This document shows, one piece after another, positions 18,569 through 28,074 of a DNA stretch of 64,000 nt; position 1 is the first letter of the stretch, and each line of letters starts with the position of its first letter. The notes under the pieces are model-generated. The model was given only the letters and a program-made list of their open reading frames with translations. It was not told where the DNA came from and ran no database searches. The stretch is taken from assembly GCA_948473085.1 (NCBI GenBank), contig CAOKWH010000001.1, forward strand, positions 1 to 64,000, written 5' to 3'. The stretch is from an uncultured Clostridia bacterium (GTDB lineage: Bacteria > Bacillota > Clostridia > Oscillospirales > Ruminococcaceae). Both the position numbers and the translations under genes were made by a program.

Positions 18569-19780
18569 CTATATCAAAATGCCGTATTCCTCCATTACCT
18601 GGATGGTATCCTGGGTAAGGGGGGTGGCCGTTTTCTGCATCTTCTGTTTGGTAAACAGCAGCGATTCCCGGATGGCCGCATCCAAATCCCGTCCGGCCAG
18701 CTCCCGCAGGCGGATGGCGTCGGGATACTCCCGCTCGGCGGAAGTAAGATCGGCCACATAGATAATTTTTTCAAACAGGCTCATTCCTGCCCGGCCGGTG
18801 GTGTGGTAAGCCACACCGGTTACAATATCCCGGTTGTAAACCCCCAATTCCTCCTCTATATAGGCCGCAGCAGCGGGGCCGTGCCAGATGGCGGGTACCT
18901 GGCTGAACAAGTTGTCATTGATTATAGCAGACTTTAGCGGCTCATGCAACCGCTTTAACAGGGAAAACTGCTGTTGATGGGGGATGTTTTTGCAACTATC
19001 GTGCAGCACCCCCGCTATATAGCACAGCTGTTCACTGGCACCGTACTGCCGGGCCAGCTCCCGGGCCTTTTCGGCCACATTCATGGAATGGACAAAGCGC
19101 TCCGGTTTTTCCCGCTCCCGGGCCAGGGCAATATACTGCCCAAACGGCCATGGGTAGTCCTCCGGGTCGGTGCCATAGAGGCCATTCTGCCAGATGTAGT
19201 CCAGCACTGCCGGGGAAACTCCCAGCCGGGCGGCATCCCGGCAGCCGGCAGCAAGTTGCCGGCGTATCCCGGTGGAGGAAACTGCAAACGCCGGGGCGTG
19301 TATAATGCTGGTTTCCCCACCCAGGGCAGCAATGCGGGCGGCCTGCTGCTCCAGCTGGGCCGGGGTATCCTCCCCCCGCTCCATTGTACAGATGGTGGCC
19401 AGCCGCACCAGCTCCTCCCCCCGGTGCCAATCCAGCACTGTGCAGAACATATCGCTGCCAGTGAGGAAGTAAAAGCTGCTGCCGGGATACAGCTCATGCA
19501 GCTGCGCAAGGGTATCCACCGTATAGCTGGGGGCGGGACGCTGCTGTTCCAGCCTGCACAATTCAAAACCCGGATGCCCCTGCAGGGCCAGCTCCACCAT
19601 CCGGCAACGGTGCTCGCCGGCCGGCAGGTCCGGCACCTCCTTATGCGGGGGAACTGCCGTGGGCACAAACAGCACCCAGTCCAGCCCCAGCTGCCCGGCA
19701 AAGGTGCCGGCCAGGCGGATGTGCCCATTGTGAATCGGGCTGAAGGTGCCGCCCAATACTCCTATCTTCACTGCTGCCAA
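18569..19780 (-). CDS. NadD-YqeK fusion: nicotinate-nucleotide adenylyltransferase with HD hydrolase domain
   Basis: Two enzymes are joined in one 403-residue reading frame. Residues 1 to about 200 are NadD, which adenylates nicotinate mononucleotide in NAD synthesis: GVLGGTFSPIHNGHIRLA carries the HxGH signature and VSSTGIRRQLAAG is the ISSTxIR motif. From about residue 215 the YqeK-type HD domain follows, with RFVHSMNVAEKARELARQYG and YIAGVLHDSCKNIP; members hydrolyse symmetrical dinucleoside tetraphosphates such as Ap4A. In Bacillus these are two adjacent genes. No stop, restart or ribosome site was seen at the joint. It follows yhbY by 16 bases. Confidence 0.92.
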   Translation of the reverse strand: MAAVKIGVLGGTFSPIHNGHIRLAGTFAGQLGLDWVLFVPTAVPPHKEVPDLPAGEHRCRMVELALQGHPGFELCRLEQQRPAPSYTVDTLAQLHELYPGSSFYFLTGSDMFCTVLDWHRGEELVRLATICTMERGEDTPAQLEQQAARIAALGGETSIIHAPAFAVSSTGIRRQLAAGCRDAARLGVSPAVLDYIWQNGLYGTDPEDYPWPFGQYIALAREREKPERFVHSMNVAEKARELARQYGASEQLCYIAGVLHDSCKNIPHQQQFSLLKRLHEPLKSAIINDNLFSQVPAIWHGPAAAAYIEEELGVYNRDIVTGVAYHTTGRAGMSLFEKIIYVADLTSAEREYPDAIRLRELAGRDLDAAIRESLLFTKQKMQKTATPLTQDTIQVMEEYGILI

Positions 19781-19796
19781 CTCCTTCTGCCTGGGC

Positions 19797-20099
19797 TTAC
19801 AGATCCTCTTTTTTCAAGCTGATTTTGGGGTCCTTCAGGTTGCGGCGAAACAGTACAAAACGGGTGCCAATCACCTGTACCACATCGCTGCCGGTAGCCT
19901 CTGCCAGATGGTCGGCGGCCTCCCGGGCGGAAACCGGGGCAGCATCCAGCACCCGGCCCTTTATCAGCTCCCGGGCGGTGAGGGCGTCGTCCGCCTGCTT
20001 AATCAGGTTTTCGGCAATACCCTCCTTGCCCACCTGCAGGATGGTATCCATACTGTTTGCCAGCCCTCTCAAGTGGGCTCTCTGCTTGCTTGTCAGCAT
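19797..20099 (-). CDS. yhbY: Ribosome assembly RNA-binding protein YhbY (CRM domain)
   Basis: This is a 100-residue CRS1/YhbY-domain protein that binds ribosomal RNA and pre-50S particles. The family pattern MLTSKQRAHLRGLANSMDTILQVGKEGIAENLIKQADDALTARELIKGRVL covers the first half, including the GxxGxx-like loop VGKEGI, and DVVQVIGTRFVLFRR ends the domain. It lies between rdgB (35-base gap) and the nadD-yqeK fusion, a common Firmicute order. Confidence 0.94.
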   Translation of the reverse strand: MLTSKQRAHLRGLANSMDTILQVGKEGIAENLIKQADDALTARELIKGRVLDAAPVSAREAADHLAEATGSDVVQVIGTRFVLFRRNLKDPKISLKKEDL

Positions 20100-20134
20100 T
20101 GTTTGTATCTCCTTTAAAACTTCTTTTTTCGCTG

Positions 20135-20764
20135 TCAGTTGGCGGCCTTTGCGCTGCCCTCCGGAACAATCTCCCCAGTGCGGATGCCTGCCTCCACCTG
20201 GGCGGCCAGCTGCCGCAGCGCCTTGCCCCGATGGCTGATGGCGTCCTTTTCCTCATCCGGGTATTCGGCCATGCTCCGCTCCCCCACATAAAAGATGGGA
20301 TCGTACCCAAAGCCCCGATCCCCCCGGGTTTTGTAGCCAATCTGCCCGGGGCAGTCCGCCTGGCAGCTCAGCTCCCGGCCATCGGCCAGCACAAAGTGGA
20401 TGGCGCAGACATACTGGGCGCCCCGCTGCTCGGGCGGGGTATTTTGCAGCTCCTGCAGCAGCAGCTCAATCTTCTGGGGATGGGGCAGTTCCTCGCCGCC
20501 ATACCGGGCCGAATAGACCCCCGGGCGGCCGTCCAGTGCATCCACACAGAGGCCGGAATCATCGGCAATGACCGCGTGGCCGGTGTGTTCATGTACCGTC
20601 ATGGCTTTGATACGGGCATTGGCGGCAAAGGTGTCGCCATCCTCTACAATATCCAGGGCTATGCCCTCCTGCTTCATGCTTACCACATCAAAGCCCAGCG
20701 GCTCCAAAATCCGCTGGAACTCCCGCAGTTTTCCGGCATTGCCGGTGGCTACAATGACCTTCAT
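20135..20764 (-). CDS. rdgB: XTP/dITP diphosphatase (non-canonical purine NTP pyrophosphatase)
   Basis: This Ham1/RdgB-family enzyme hydrolyses XTP, ITP and dITP to the monophosphates and keeps deaminated purines out of nucleic acids. The 209 residues begin with MKVIVATGNAGKLREFQRIL, the nucleotide-binding loop, followed by HAVIADDSGLCVDALDGRPGVYSARYGG and the RGDRGFGYDPIFY and ISHRGKALRQLA motifs, all intact. The start codon overlaps the ftsY stop as ATGA, indicating translational coupling. Confidence 0.96.
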   Translation of the reverse strand: MKVIVATGNAGKLREFQRILEPLGFDVVSMKQEGIALDIVEDGDTFAANARIKAMTVHEHTGHAVIADDSGLCVDALDGRPGVYSARYGGEELPHPQKIELLLQELQNTPPEQRGAQYVCAIHFVLADGRELSCQADCPGQIGYKTRGDRGFGYDPIFYVGERSMAEYPDEEKDAISHRGKALRQLAAQVEAGIRTGEIVPEGSAKAAN

Positions 20765-21690
20765 GCTTCCTCCCCCACTTCCTTTTTCCCAAACAGGGCT
20801 GCCGCAAATTCCGCCGGCACAAAGGGGCGCAGATCCTCCATGCCCTCCCCCACGCCAATGAACTTGATGGGCACGCCCAGCTCATCCCGGATGGCGATGA
20901 CAGCGCCGCCCTTGGCAGTGCCGTCCAGCTTGGTGAGTACAATGCCGGTGAGCCCGGCAGCCTCCCGGAAGCTCTTGGCCTGGGCAATGGCGTTCTGGCC
21001 GGTGGTGGCATCCAGCACCAGCAGCACCTCCAGCGAGCTGTCCGGCAGTTCCCGCTGGATAACCCGGGCAATCTTGCCCAGTTCATCCATCAGGTTTTTC
21101 TTGTTGTGCAAACGGCCGGCTGTATCACACAGAATAACATCGGCCCCCCGGTGTTTGCCGGCATTGATGGCGTCGAATACCACGGCGGCAGGGTCGCTGC
21201 CCTCGTCGTGGCGGATCATCTCCACCCCCGCCCGGTCGGCCCAGATGCCCAGCTGGTCGGCGGCGGCGGCCCGGAAGGTGTCAGCGGCGGCCAACAGCAC
21301 GCTTTTGCCCTCCCCTTTCAGGTAGGCGGACAATTTGCCGATGGTGGTAGTTTTACCCACGCCGTTGACGCCAATTACCAGAATAACCGACGGCTTTGTT
21401 TCCAGGCACAGGGGGCTTTCCTCCCCCAGCAGCCCAGCTATAACCTCCTGCAGCAGGCCAATCACCTCCTGGGGGTCGGCAACGCCTGTACGCTTGACCC
21501 GATGCCGGAGCTCCTCCATAATCCGCTGGGTGACGCCGGCGCCCACATCCGCCATAATCAGCGTTTCCTCCAGTTCGTCAAAAAACTCCTCGTCCACCTT
21601 GGTAAAGCCGGCGGCAATATCCCCCAGCCGGCCCATAAAGGAATCCCGGGTCTTTTTCAGCCCGGCGCTGATTTTATCAAAAAAGCCCAT
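20761..21690 (-). CDS. ftsY: Signal recognition particle receptor FtsY
   Basis: FtsY is the SRP receptor GTPase that docks ribosome-SRP complexes at the membrane. The 309 residues form a compact NG domain, with GVNGVGKTTTIGKLSAYLK as the P-loop, the insertion-box region VLLAAADTFRAAAADQL, then DTAGRLHNKKNLMDEL and TKLDGTAKGGAV. The long acidic A domain of enterobacterial FtsY is absent, as usual in Firmicutes; a short amphipathic N-terminus (MGFFDKISAGLKKTRDSFMGRL) may touch the membrane. It follows smc by 17 bases, the standard rnc-smc-ftsY order. Confidence 0.97.
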   Translation of the reverse strand: MGFFDKISAGLKKTRDSFMGRLGDIAAGFTKVDEEFFDELEETLIMADVGAGVTQRIMEELRHRVKRTGVADPQEVIGLLQEVIAGLLGEESPLCLETKPSVILVIGVNGVGKTTTIGKLSAYLKGEGKSVLLAAADTFRAAAADQLGIWADRAGVEMIRHDEGSDPAAVVFDAINAGKHRGADVILCDTAGRLHNKKNLMDELGKIARVIQRELPDSSLEVLLVLDATTGQNAIAQAKSFREAAGLTGIVLTKLDGTAKGGAVIAIRDELGVPIKFIGVGEGMEDLRPFVPAEFAAALFGKKEVGEEA

Positions 21691-21707
21691 TTGCTTCCCT
21701 CCAACTT

Positions 21708-24700
21708 CTATTTTACACCCAGCTGCTGCTCCAGTTCGCCTATGCGCAGTTCAATCAGCTTGGAAACGCCCTCCTCCTGCATGGTGACACCATACAGCAC
21801 ATCGGCCTCCTCCATCGTGCCCCGGCGGTGGGTGATGGCAATAAACTGGGTGCTGCCAGCCATGCTGCGCAGGTATTTTGCATACTTGGCCACATTGACA
21901 TCGTCCAGCGCCGCCTCAATCTCATCCAGCACAACAAACGGCGACGGGTTGACGCTGAGAATGGCAAAATAAATGGCAATAGCCACAAAGACCTGCTCGC
22001 CGCCGGACAGCGCCGCCAGGTTCTTAATCACCTTACCCGGGGGCTGCACCGAAATTTCAATGCCGCAGTTGAGCGGGTCGGCAGGGTCCTCCAAATGGAG
22101 GGCAGCCCGGCCGCCGCCAAACAGATCGGCAAAAATACGGCCAAAATGCCGGTTAATCTCCGCAAAACTTTGCAGAAACAGCTCCCGCATCTGGGCGGTG
22201 AGCTCCTCTATCAGCCGGGCCAGTTCCCGCTGGGAACGCTCCACATCGGCAAGCTGCGCCGACAAAAACTGCTGCCGGCCCGACACCTCAGCATACTCCT
22301 CCACCGCCCCGACATGTACATTGCCCAGGGCGCGGATGCGGTTTTTAATACTGTTCAGCCGCCGGGATGCACCGGCAGGGTCCTGCAGAGGCGGGGTATC
22401 CCTCCGGGCGACGGACGGGGTAATTTCGTACTCATCCCACAGTTTGGCTATCACCTGATCCCGGTCCAGGCCGATGGCGGCCAGCCGTTCATCCAGGCGG
22501 GCAACCTCCCGGGCAAAGCCCTCCCGGCGGCCGGTGAGCTCGCGTATCCGGGCGCGCAGTTCGCTGGTTTTGCCCTCGCACAGCTGCCGGGCCTGATCGG
22601 CCCCCTGGATGCGCTCTCCGGCGGCGGCTGTTTCCTCGGCAATGGTGTCCAGGCGCATCCTTCCGGCCTCCAACTCCTCCTGCTTCTCCCACATATCCTG
22701 TTCCAGATCAGCCATGCGCTGGGCAATTTCCTCCATTCGGGCGGCTCCACCCTGCCGGACGGCCAACAGGCGCTGCTGCTCGGCAGCAGCAGCGGCGCTG
22801 TCCTTCTGCTGTTCCAGCAGCTTCATCTCCAATCCGGCGGCCTGGCGTTCCAGCTCCCGGCTGCGGCTATCGGTGGCCTGGCGGCGCTGCTGTTCGGCCT
22901 CAATGGCGGCGTTTTGCTCCTCCAATTCCGCTGTCAGGGCGGCAATTACCTCCCGGGCGCTGCTGCTTTCACAGGCTAACTGCTCCAACCGCCCAGCCAG
23001 GCTTTGCTGCTCGGCTGTTTCCTTGGCCTTGGCCTCGGCGGCAGAATTCAGCGCCAGTTCAAGCCGTTTCTGCTCACTTTCAGCCCGTATTAAATCATCG
23101 GCAAGAACGCGCACCTGGGCATCAATACCCCGAATCTCCTCCTCGACGGCCTTTAACTCAGCGGCCTGGCTGTCCAGCAGGCGCTGGGTTTCGCCGGCCT
23201 TCTGCTCGGCCTGGGCAGCGGCGGCTTCCAGCTGCTCAATCTCCCTGCGGCGGCCCAGCAAACCGGAACTTTTAGCCGTATATCCACCGGTCATAGCGCC
23301 GCCGGTGTTGATAACCTGGCCATCCAGCGTGACAACGCGGAACCGATATCCACAGTGCCGGGCCATATTGACAGCACAGTCCAGATTTTCAGCAATGGCG
23401 ATTCTGCCCAGCAGATGCTCCACAATGCCGCCATACTGCTCCCCGGCCTGGACCAGGGTGGAGGCAATGCCTATGTACCCATCCAACCCGGCCAGCTCCC
23501 GGTCATCCATCCGCCTGCCCCGCACAGCGGTGAGGGGCAGGAAGGTAGCCCGGCCCTTGCGCTCCCGGTCCAGCAGGCGGATGCACTGCTTGGCGCAGTT
23601 TTCATCCTCCACCACCAGGTTTTGCAGGGCCGCCCCCAGGGCAATTTCGATGGCGGTGCCATATTCGGGCGGGGCAGTGATGAGCTGGGATACGGTTCCA
23701 TGCACCCCCTGCAGCGCCCCCTTGGCGCTGCTTTGCAGAATGTGCTTCACACTAAAGGTGTAGCCTTCCAGGCTCTTTTCCATCCCTTCCAAAATGTTGG
23801 CGCGCTGGCGTTTCTGGGCAGCGTCAGTCAGAATACCCGCTATCCGCTCGGCCAGTTCCTGCTGCCGGGCCTGACGGCCCTGCCAGCGCAGCTGGTAGCC
23901 CTTCCGGGTGTTTTCCAGCTCCGCCCCGCGCTGCCGGGCGGCGGCAATCAAATCGCTGCACACTTGCAGTTCCTGCCGGTAATCTTCATATACCTCTTCC
24001 CGCTGGGCAGCGGCGTCCTGAATCTCCTTCAAACGCCGGCGGGTTTCCTCCAACAGGGACTCGGAGGCCGCACCGGAGAACCGGGCATCGTCTATACCCT
24101 TATAGATGGCTGCCCGGTGCAGCTTCTGCTGGGCGATGGCAGCGTCCTGCTGCTCCACTTCAGCGGCACAGGCCCGCAGCTGCTCCTGTAACTGCTGCTG
24201 CTCCTGCCGGGTCTGCTCCAGCCCGGCGTTCAGCTCTGCCAAGCGTTCCCCGGCAGCGGCCAGGCCCTGTTCTGCCTCTGAGGCATTTTTCTCCCCTTCA
24301 GCCAGTTCCCGCTGCAAGGCGGCAATACTCTCCCGGTGGTGGGCAATATCGTTTTCATTCACCGCCTGGGCGGAGCGAATCTCGGCGGCGGTGTTCTCCC
24401 ATTCCCGCAGCTTCCGGCGCAGGCCGTCTGCTGCCGCGGCATAGTCCTGCATTTGGGTATAAAGCAGGTTTACCTGCTCCTCTAAGGCGTCCCCCTCCTG
24501 GGTCAGATCCTCATACTCGCCCTTTGCCGCCAGAAATTTGTCCTGCATTCCGGCATACTGGGCAGAAAACCGGTCGATATCCGCCAGCCACACCGAAATT
24601 TCCAGGGTACGCTTTTCCCCAGCCAGGGCAAGGAACTCCTGGGCCTTTTCCGCCTCCTGTTTCAGTGGGCCAACCCGGTCACTCAGCTCGGCAAGGATGT

Positions 24701-25277
24701 CCCGCAGCCGGAGCATATTCTCCTCGGCAGCGGCCAGCCTGCGCTGGGCTTCCCCCCGGCGGTAACGGAATTTGGAAATGCCGGCGGCTTCCTCGAAAAC
24801 CTCCCGGCGTTCCGAGCTTTTGGAGGAAATAATCTCGGCAATGCGCCCCTGCCCAATTACCGAATAGCCGTCCCGACCCAAACCGGTATCCATAAACAGC
24901 TCGTAAATATCCTTCAGGCGCACGCTGGCGCCTCCCAGCCGGTACTCGCTCTCGCCGGAGCGGTAGAGCTTGCGGGTGATGGAAATTTCATCGCTGTCCA
25001 CATTCAGCATGCGGTCGCTGTTGTCCAGCACCAGGTTCACCGAGGCGCTGCCCTGGGGCTTGCGAATGGCGGTGCCCCCAAAGATGACATCCTCCATTTT
25101 ACTACCCCGGAGCGTCTTGCTGGATTGCTCGCCAAACACCCAGCGCACAGCGTCCACAATGTTGCTTTTGCCGCTGCCATTGGGGCCCACCACTGCGGTA
25201 ATGCCCCGGCCGAAGGTGAGCTTTACCTTATCCGGGAAGGATTTGAAGCCCTGAATTTCCAGTGATTTAATCTGCAC
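21708..25277 (-). CDS. smc: Chromosome segregation protein SMC
   Basis: This is the condensin ATPase that organises and separates chromosomes, acting with ScpA and ScpB. The 1189 residues show the full layout. The N-terminal Walker A is GPNGSGKSNIVDAVRWVFGEQS, two long coiled-coil arms flank a hinge near residues 500-650 (GTVSQLITAPPEYGTAIEIALGAALQNLVVED), and the C-terminal head carries LSGGEQVFVAIAIYFAIL and the Walker B VLDEIEAALDDVNVAKYAKYL. The coils are rich in Glu, Gln and Ala. It lies upstream of ftsY and downstream of the rnc and radical SAM genes. Confidence 0.98.
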   Translation of the reverse strand: MQIKSLEIQGFKSFPDKVKLTFGRGITAVVGPNGSGKSNIVDAVRWVFGEQSSKTLRGSKMEDVIFGGTAIRKPQGSASVNLVLDNSDRMLNVDSDEISITRKLYRSGESEYRLGGASVRLKDIYELFMDTGLGRDGYSVIGQGRIAEIISSKSSERREVFEEAAGISKFRYRRGEAQRRLAAAEENMLRLRDILAELSDRVGPLKQEAEKAQEFLALAGEKRTLEISVWLADIDRFSAQYAGMQDKFLAAKGEYEDLTQEGDALEEQVNLLYTQMQDYAAAADGLRRKLREWENTAAEIRSAQAVNENDIAHHRESIAALQRELAEGEKNASEAEQGLAAAGERLAELNAGLEQTRQEQQQLQEQLRACAAEVEQQDAAIAQQKLHRAAIYKGIDDARFSGAASESLLEETRRRLKEIQDAAAQREEVYEDYRQELQVCSDLIAAARQRGAELENTRKGYQLRWQGRQARQQELAERIAGILTDAAQKRQRANILEGMEKSLEGYTFSVKHILQSSAKGALQGVHGTVSQLITAPPEYGTAIEIALGAALQNLVVEDENCAKQCIRLLDRERKGRATFLPLTAVRGRRMDDRELAGLDGYIGIASTLVQAGEQYGGIVEHLLGRIAIAENLDCAVNMARHCGYRFRVVTLDGQVINTGGAMTGGYTAKSSGLLGRRREIEQLEAAAAQAEQKAGETQRLLDSQAAELKAVEEEIRGIDAQVRVLADDLIRAESEQKRLELALNSAAEAKAKETAEQQSLAGRLEQLACESSSAREVIAALTAELEEQNAAIEAEQQRRQATDSRSRELERQAAGLEMKLLEQQKDSAAAAAEQQRLLAVRQGGAARMEEIAQRMADLEQDMWEKQEELEAGRMRLDTIAEETAAAGERIQGADQARQLCEGKTSELRARIRELTGRREGFAREVARLDERLAAIGLDRDQVIAKLWDEYEITPSVARRDTPPLQDPAGASRRLNSIKNRIRALGNVHVGAVEEYAEVSGRQQFLSAQLADVERSQRELARLIEELTAQMRELFLQSFAEINRHFGRIFADLFGGGRAALHLEDPADPLNCGIEISVQPPGKVIKNLAALSGGEQVFVAIAIYFAILSVNPSPFVVLDEIEAALDDVNVAKYAKYLRSMAGSTQFIAITHRRGTMEEADVLYGVTMQEEGVSKLIELRIGELEQQLGVK

Positions 25278-25361
25278 GCCGTTCTCCCTTCCTTTTCTAT
25301 CTAAAACGGCCCTTCCCCAGCCCGCCGAAAAACTTCCCTGCGGGTTCGGGAAAGGCAGCCA

Positions 25362-26366
25362 TCAGCTGCCAACCACTCTTAGCTTGCCCAAAGGCAGGCG
25401 GTCCTCCTCTATTATAGCACACATATATCCCAGCCGGGCCAGTTCTGCCAGGTTTGCCCGGCGCTGCCCCACTGCTCGGGAGCGATCCCGGGGATGGACA
25501 TACAGCCGCACAAGCCCTGGGGGCAGCCGTTGTTCCTCCAACTGCCGGAGTATCTCCTCCAACAGCAGGCGGCTTTCGCACAGCTCCCGGAACGCCGGGT
25601 GGTAACACCCCCCCAGCAAATTTTCCTCCAAGCTGGTACTGGCATGCAGCCCCAAACGGATGACCCGGATACCCTGCCCTTCAAAAAAGCGCAGCAGCCC
25701 GGCACAGATGGGAACACTCTCCTCCACGCCCGGCGGCTGGTATTCCCCGGCCAAAAACTGCGCCCCCAGCGGGGTATGCCGCAACACCACGGTGGGATAG
25801 ATGCGCACCTCCTCAGGCCCCAGCGCCGCCAGCTCCCGGGCGGTGCGCCAGGCCCCCTCCGGAGTATCCCCAGGCAGGCCGGTCATCATCTGCAGACCCA
25901 GCCCAATGCCAGCCTGCCGGATAAGCCGGGCAGCCTCCCGCACCTGGGCGGCAGTATGGCCCCGGCGGTTCTGTTCCAGCACCCGGTCATCCATCGACTG
26001 GGCCCCCAGTTCAATACTGGTAACCCCATAGCCCTGGAGCAGTTTCAGCACCTCGCCATCAATGGCGTCCGGCCGGGTGGAAAGGCGTACGCCCCCCAGC
26101 TGCCCAGAGCGGACAAACGGGGCTGCCGCCTCCAATAATGCGCACATATAAGCCCGGGGAATGGCAGTAAAGCTGCCGCCGAAGAAGGCCACCTGGGCCT
26201 GCCGGGCCGCCTCCCCCAGCTGGGCCACTGCCCGGGTGCAGGCCGCTGCCACCTCGGCCGGGGCAAGGGGGCGCTGTCGGCCGGAGATGCTGTGCTGGTC
26301 ACAAAAGCTGCACTGGTGCGGGCAGCCGATATGGGGGACAAACAGCGCAATGTTGGCATGCTTCAC
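25362..26366 (-). CDS. Radical SAM protein, Elp3-like domain
   Basis: This 334-residue radical SAM enzyme is of the oxygen-independent coproporphyrinogen-oxidase/Elp3-like subgroup. The iron-sulphur site is GCPHQCSFCDQHSISG near residues 14-29 (CxxxCxxC), followed by FFGGSFTAIP and VRLSTRPDAID. A family-typical LQMMTGLPGDT and a C-terminal region with RLYVHPRDRSRAVGQRR come later. Its substrate is not known to me; homologues occur between rnc and smc in many Clostridia. No acetyltransferase domain follows, so it is not full-length Elp3. It starts five bases after the rnc stop. Confidence 0.88.
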   Translation of the reverse strand: MKHANIALFVPHIGCPHQCSFCDQHSISGRQRPLAPAEVAAACTRAVAQLGEAARQAQVAFFGGSFTAIPRAYMCALLEAAAPFVRSGQLGGVRLSTRPDAIDGEVLKLLQGYGVTSIELGAQSMDDRVLEQNRRGHTAAQVREAARLIRQAGIGLGLQMMTGLPGDTPEGAWRTARELAALGPEEVRIYPTVVLRHTPLGAQFLAGEYQPPGVEESVPICAGLLRFFEGQGIRVIRLGLHASTSLEENLLGGCYHPAFRELCESRLLLEEILRQLEEQRLPPGLVRLYVHPRDRSRAVGQRRANLAELARLGYMCAIIEEDRLPLGKLRVVGS

Positions 26367-26370
26367 AGCG

Positions 26371-27051
26371 CTATTCCCCCATCAGCTCCACGGCCTCCTG
26401 GGCGGCCATCTGCTCGGCGGCCTTTTTGCTCTTGCCCTCGCCCCGGCCAATGACATTGGAGTTAATTTTCACATGCACCACAAAGGTTTTGTCGTGGTCG
26501 GGGCCGCGCTCCTCCACCAGCTCATAGCTCAGCTGCTCCTCGGGGTTTTTCTGCACAATCTCCTGCAGCAGTGTCTTATAGTCCTTAAACGCCGGTTTTT
26601 CCTCATTCTCCACTGCCCGCAGCACAAAGGGCATTAGAAATTTGCGGGTTGGTTCCATCCCGCTATCCAGATAGACAGCGGCAATCAGCGCCTCAAAGGC
26701 ATCTGCCAGGATGGAGGGCCGTTCCCGGCCGCCGGAATGCTCCTCCCCCTTGCCCAACAGGATATATTCCCCCAACTGGATACTCTTGGCCCAGCGCCAC
26801 AGCGACTGCTCACAGACAATGGAGGCCCGCAGCTTGGTCAGGTCCCCCTCCGCCAGGTGGGAGCTCTTAAACAGATAGTCGGATACAATGATGGAAAGCA
26901 CCGCATCCCCCAAAAACTCCTGCCGCTCGTTATAGGGGCAGCGCACCCGCATTTCGTTGGCATAGGAGGAGTGGGTCAGCGCTGTTTTTAGGTAGGTACT
27001 GTTCTGGAAGGTATAGCCAATGGTTTTTTCCAGTTCTTTCATCTCTCTCAT
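26371..27051 (-). CDS. rnc: Ribonuclease III
   Basis: RNase III cuts double-stranded RNA during rRNA maturation and mRNA decay. The 226 residues contain the catalytic signature ERQEFLGDAVLSIIVSDYLF near residue 42 and a C-terminal double-stranded RNA-binding domain (KDYKTLLQEIVQKNPEEQLSYELVEERGPDHDKTFVVHV ... GKSKKAAEQMAAQEAVELM). The ATG at 27051 overlaps the plsX stop (ATGA) and has GGAGG ten bases ahead, so that start is kept over the ATG at 27042. The usual acpP gene between plsX and rnc is missing here. Confidence 0.97.
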   Translation of the reverse strand: MREMKELEKTIGYTFQNSTYLKTALTHSSYANEMRVRCPYNERQEFLGDAVLSIIVSDYLFKSSHLAEGDLTKLRASIVCEQSLWRWAKSIQLGEYILLGKGEEHSGGRERPSILADAFEALIAAVYLDSGMEPTRKFLMPFVLRAVENEEKPAFKDYKTLLQEIVQKNPEEQLSYELVEERGPDHDKTFVVHVKINSNVIGRGEGKSKKAAEQMAAQEAVELMGE

Positions 27052-28070
27052 TCGTTGGGTGCCTCCTGTTCGGCCGTCCGGGCCTTGTATTGTACCATAT
27101 ATTCCTCAATCAGGCCCACCATGTTGTTTTCACAGCAGGTCATGGCCTGGCGTACGGCGTTTTTAAACGCTTTGGCGTTGGAACTGCCATGCGCCTTAAT
27201 CACCGGTTTTTGCAGCCCCAGCAGCGGCGCGCCGCCGGCCTCGTTGGCATCCGATTTCTTTTTCAGCGCCCGGAGTTTTCCTGCCAGGAACAGGCCGCCC
27301 AGCACGCCGGGGAAACTGCCCACCATGCTTTTCAGCTCATTGGAGAAAAACTTGCCCATGCCCTCGGTGGTTTTCAGGATGATATTGCCGGTAAAGCCAT
27401 CGGCCACCGCCACATCTACCTCCCCCAGGGGCAGGCCCCGGGCCTCCACATTCCCGGTGAAATAAACAGGGGCATTTTTCAGCAGTTCATAGGTTTTAAT
27501 CTGTAGTTCCAGCCCTTTTGTCTCCTCGGCGCCAATGTTCACCAGCCCCACCCGGGGCCGCTGCACACCGCGCACCTTTTCCATATAAGCGCTGCCCATC
27601 AGCGCAAACTGCAGCAGCATTTCAGGGCGGCACTCATGGTTGGCCCCGGCATCCACCAGCAGGTACCCATCGCCAGTGCCGGGCACCAGTGTGCCAATGG
27701 CCACCCGCTTAACCCCCCGCACCCGCTTAACCATCAGGGTAGAACCCACCACCAAGGCGCCGGTGCTGCCGCCGGAAACAAAGGCATCCCCTGCCCCCTG
27801 GGCCAGCAGCTTCAGGCCCACGGCCATCGAGCAGTCGGCATATTCCTTCATAATGCTACTGGGGTCGGCCTCCACCGGGATAACCGTGGGGGCGTCGGCA
27901 ATTCCGATTCCATCCAGGCTGATACCGGCCTTTGCCGCAGCCGAACGAATCTCCTGCTCCGCCCCGGTGAGGAGGATATCCGCTTTCAGTTCGTCCACCG
28001 CCTGGCGGCAGCCCTCCAGCACAGCCAACGGGGCGTTATCCCCGCCAAACGCATCCACAATAATCTTCAT
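27048..28070 (-). CDS. plsX: Phosphate acyltransferase PlsX
   Basis: PlsX converts acyl-ACP and phosphate to acyl-phosphate, feeding PlsY in phospholipid synthesis at the inner face of the membrane. The 340 residues start with MKIIVDAFGGDNAPLAVLEGC and contain SMAVGLKLLAQGAGDAFVSGGSTGALV, LVDAGANHECRPEMLLQFALMGSAYM and VAVADGFTGNIILKTTEGMGKF, all family hallmarks. It follows trmFO by four bases. AcpP and fab genes do not follow, unlike in Bacillus. Confidence 0.97.
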   Translation of the reverse strand: MKIIVDAFGGDNAPLAVLEGCRQAVDELKADILLTGAEQEIRSAAAKAGISLDGIGIADAPTVIPVEADPSSIMKEYADCSMAVGLKLLAQGAGDAFVSGGSTGALVVGSTLMVKRVRGVKRVAIGTLVPGTGDGYLLVDAGANHECRPEMLLQFALMGSAYMEKVRGVQRPRVGLVNIGAEETKGLELQIKTYELLKNAPVYFTGNVEARGLPLGEVDVAVADGFTGNIILKTTEGMGKFFSNELKSMVGSFPGVLGGLFLAGKLRALKKKSDANEAGGAPLLGLQKPVIKAHGSSNAKAFKNAVRQAMTCCENNMVGLIEEYMVQYKARTAEQEAPNE

Positions 28071-28074
28071 CTAT

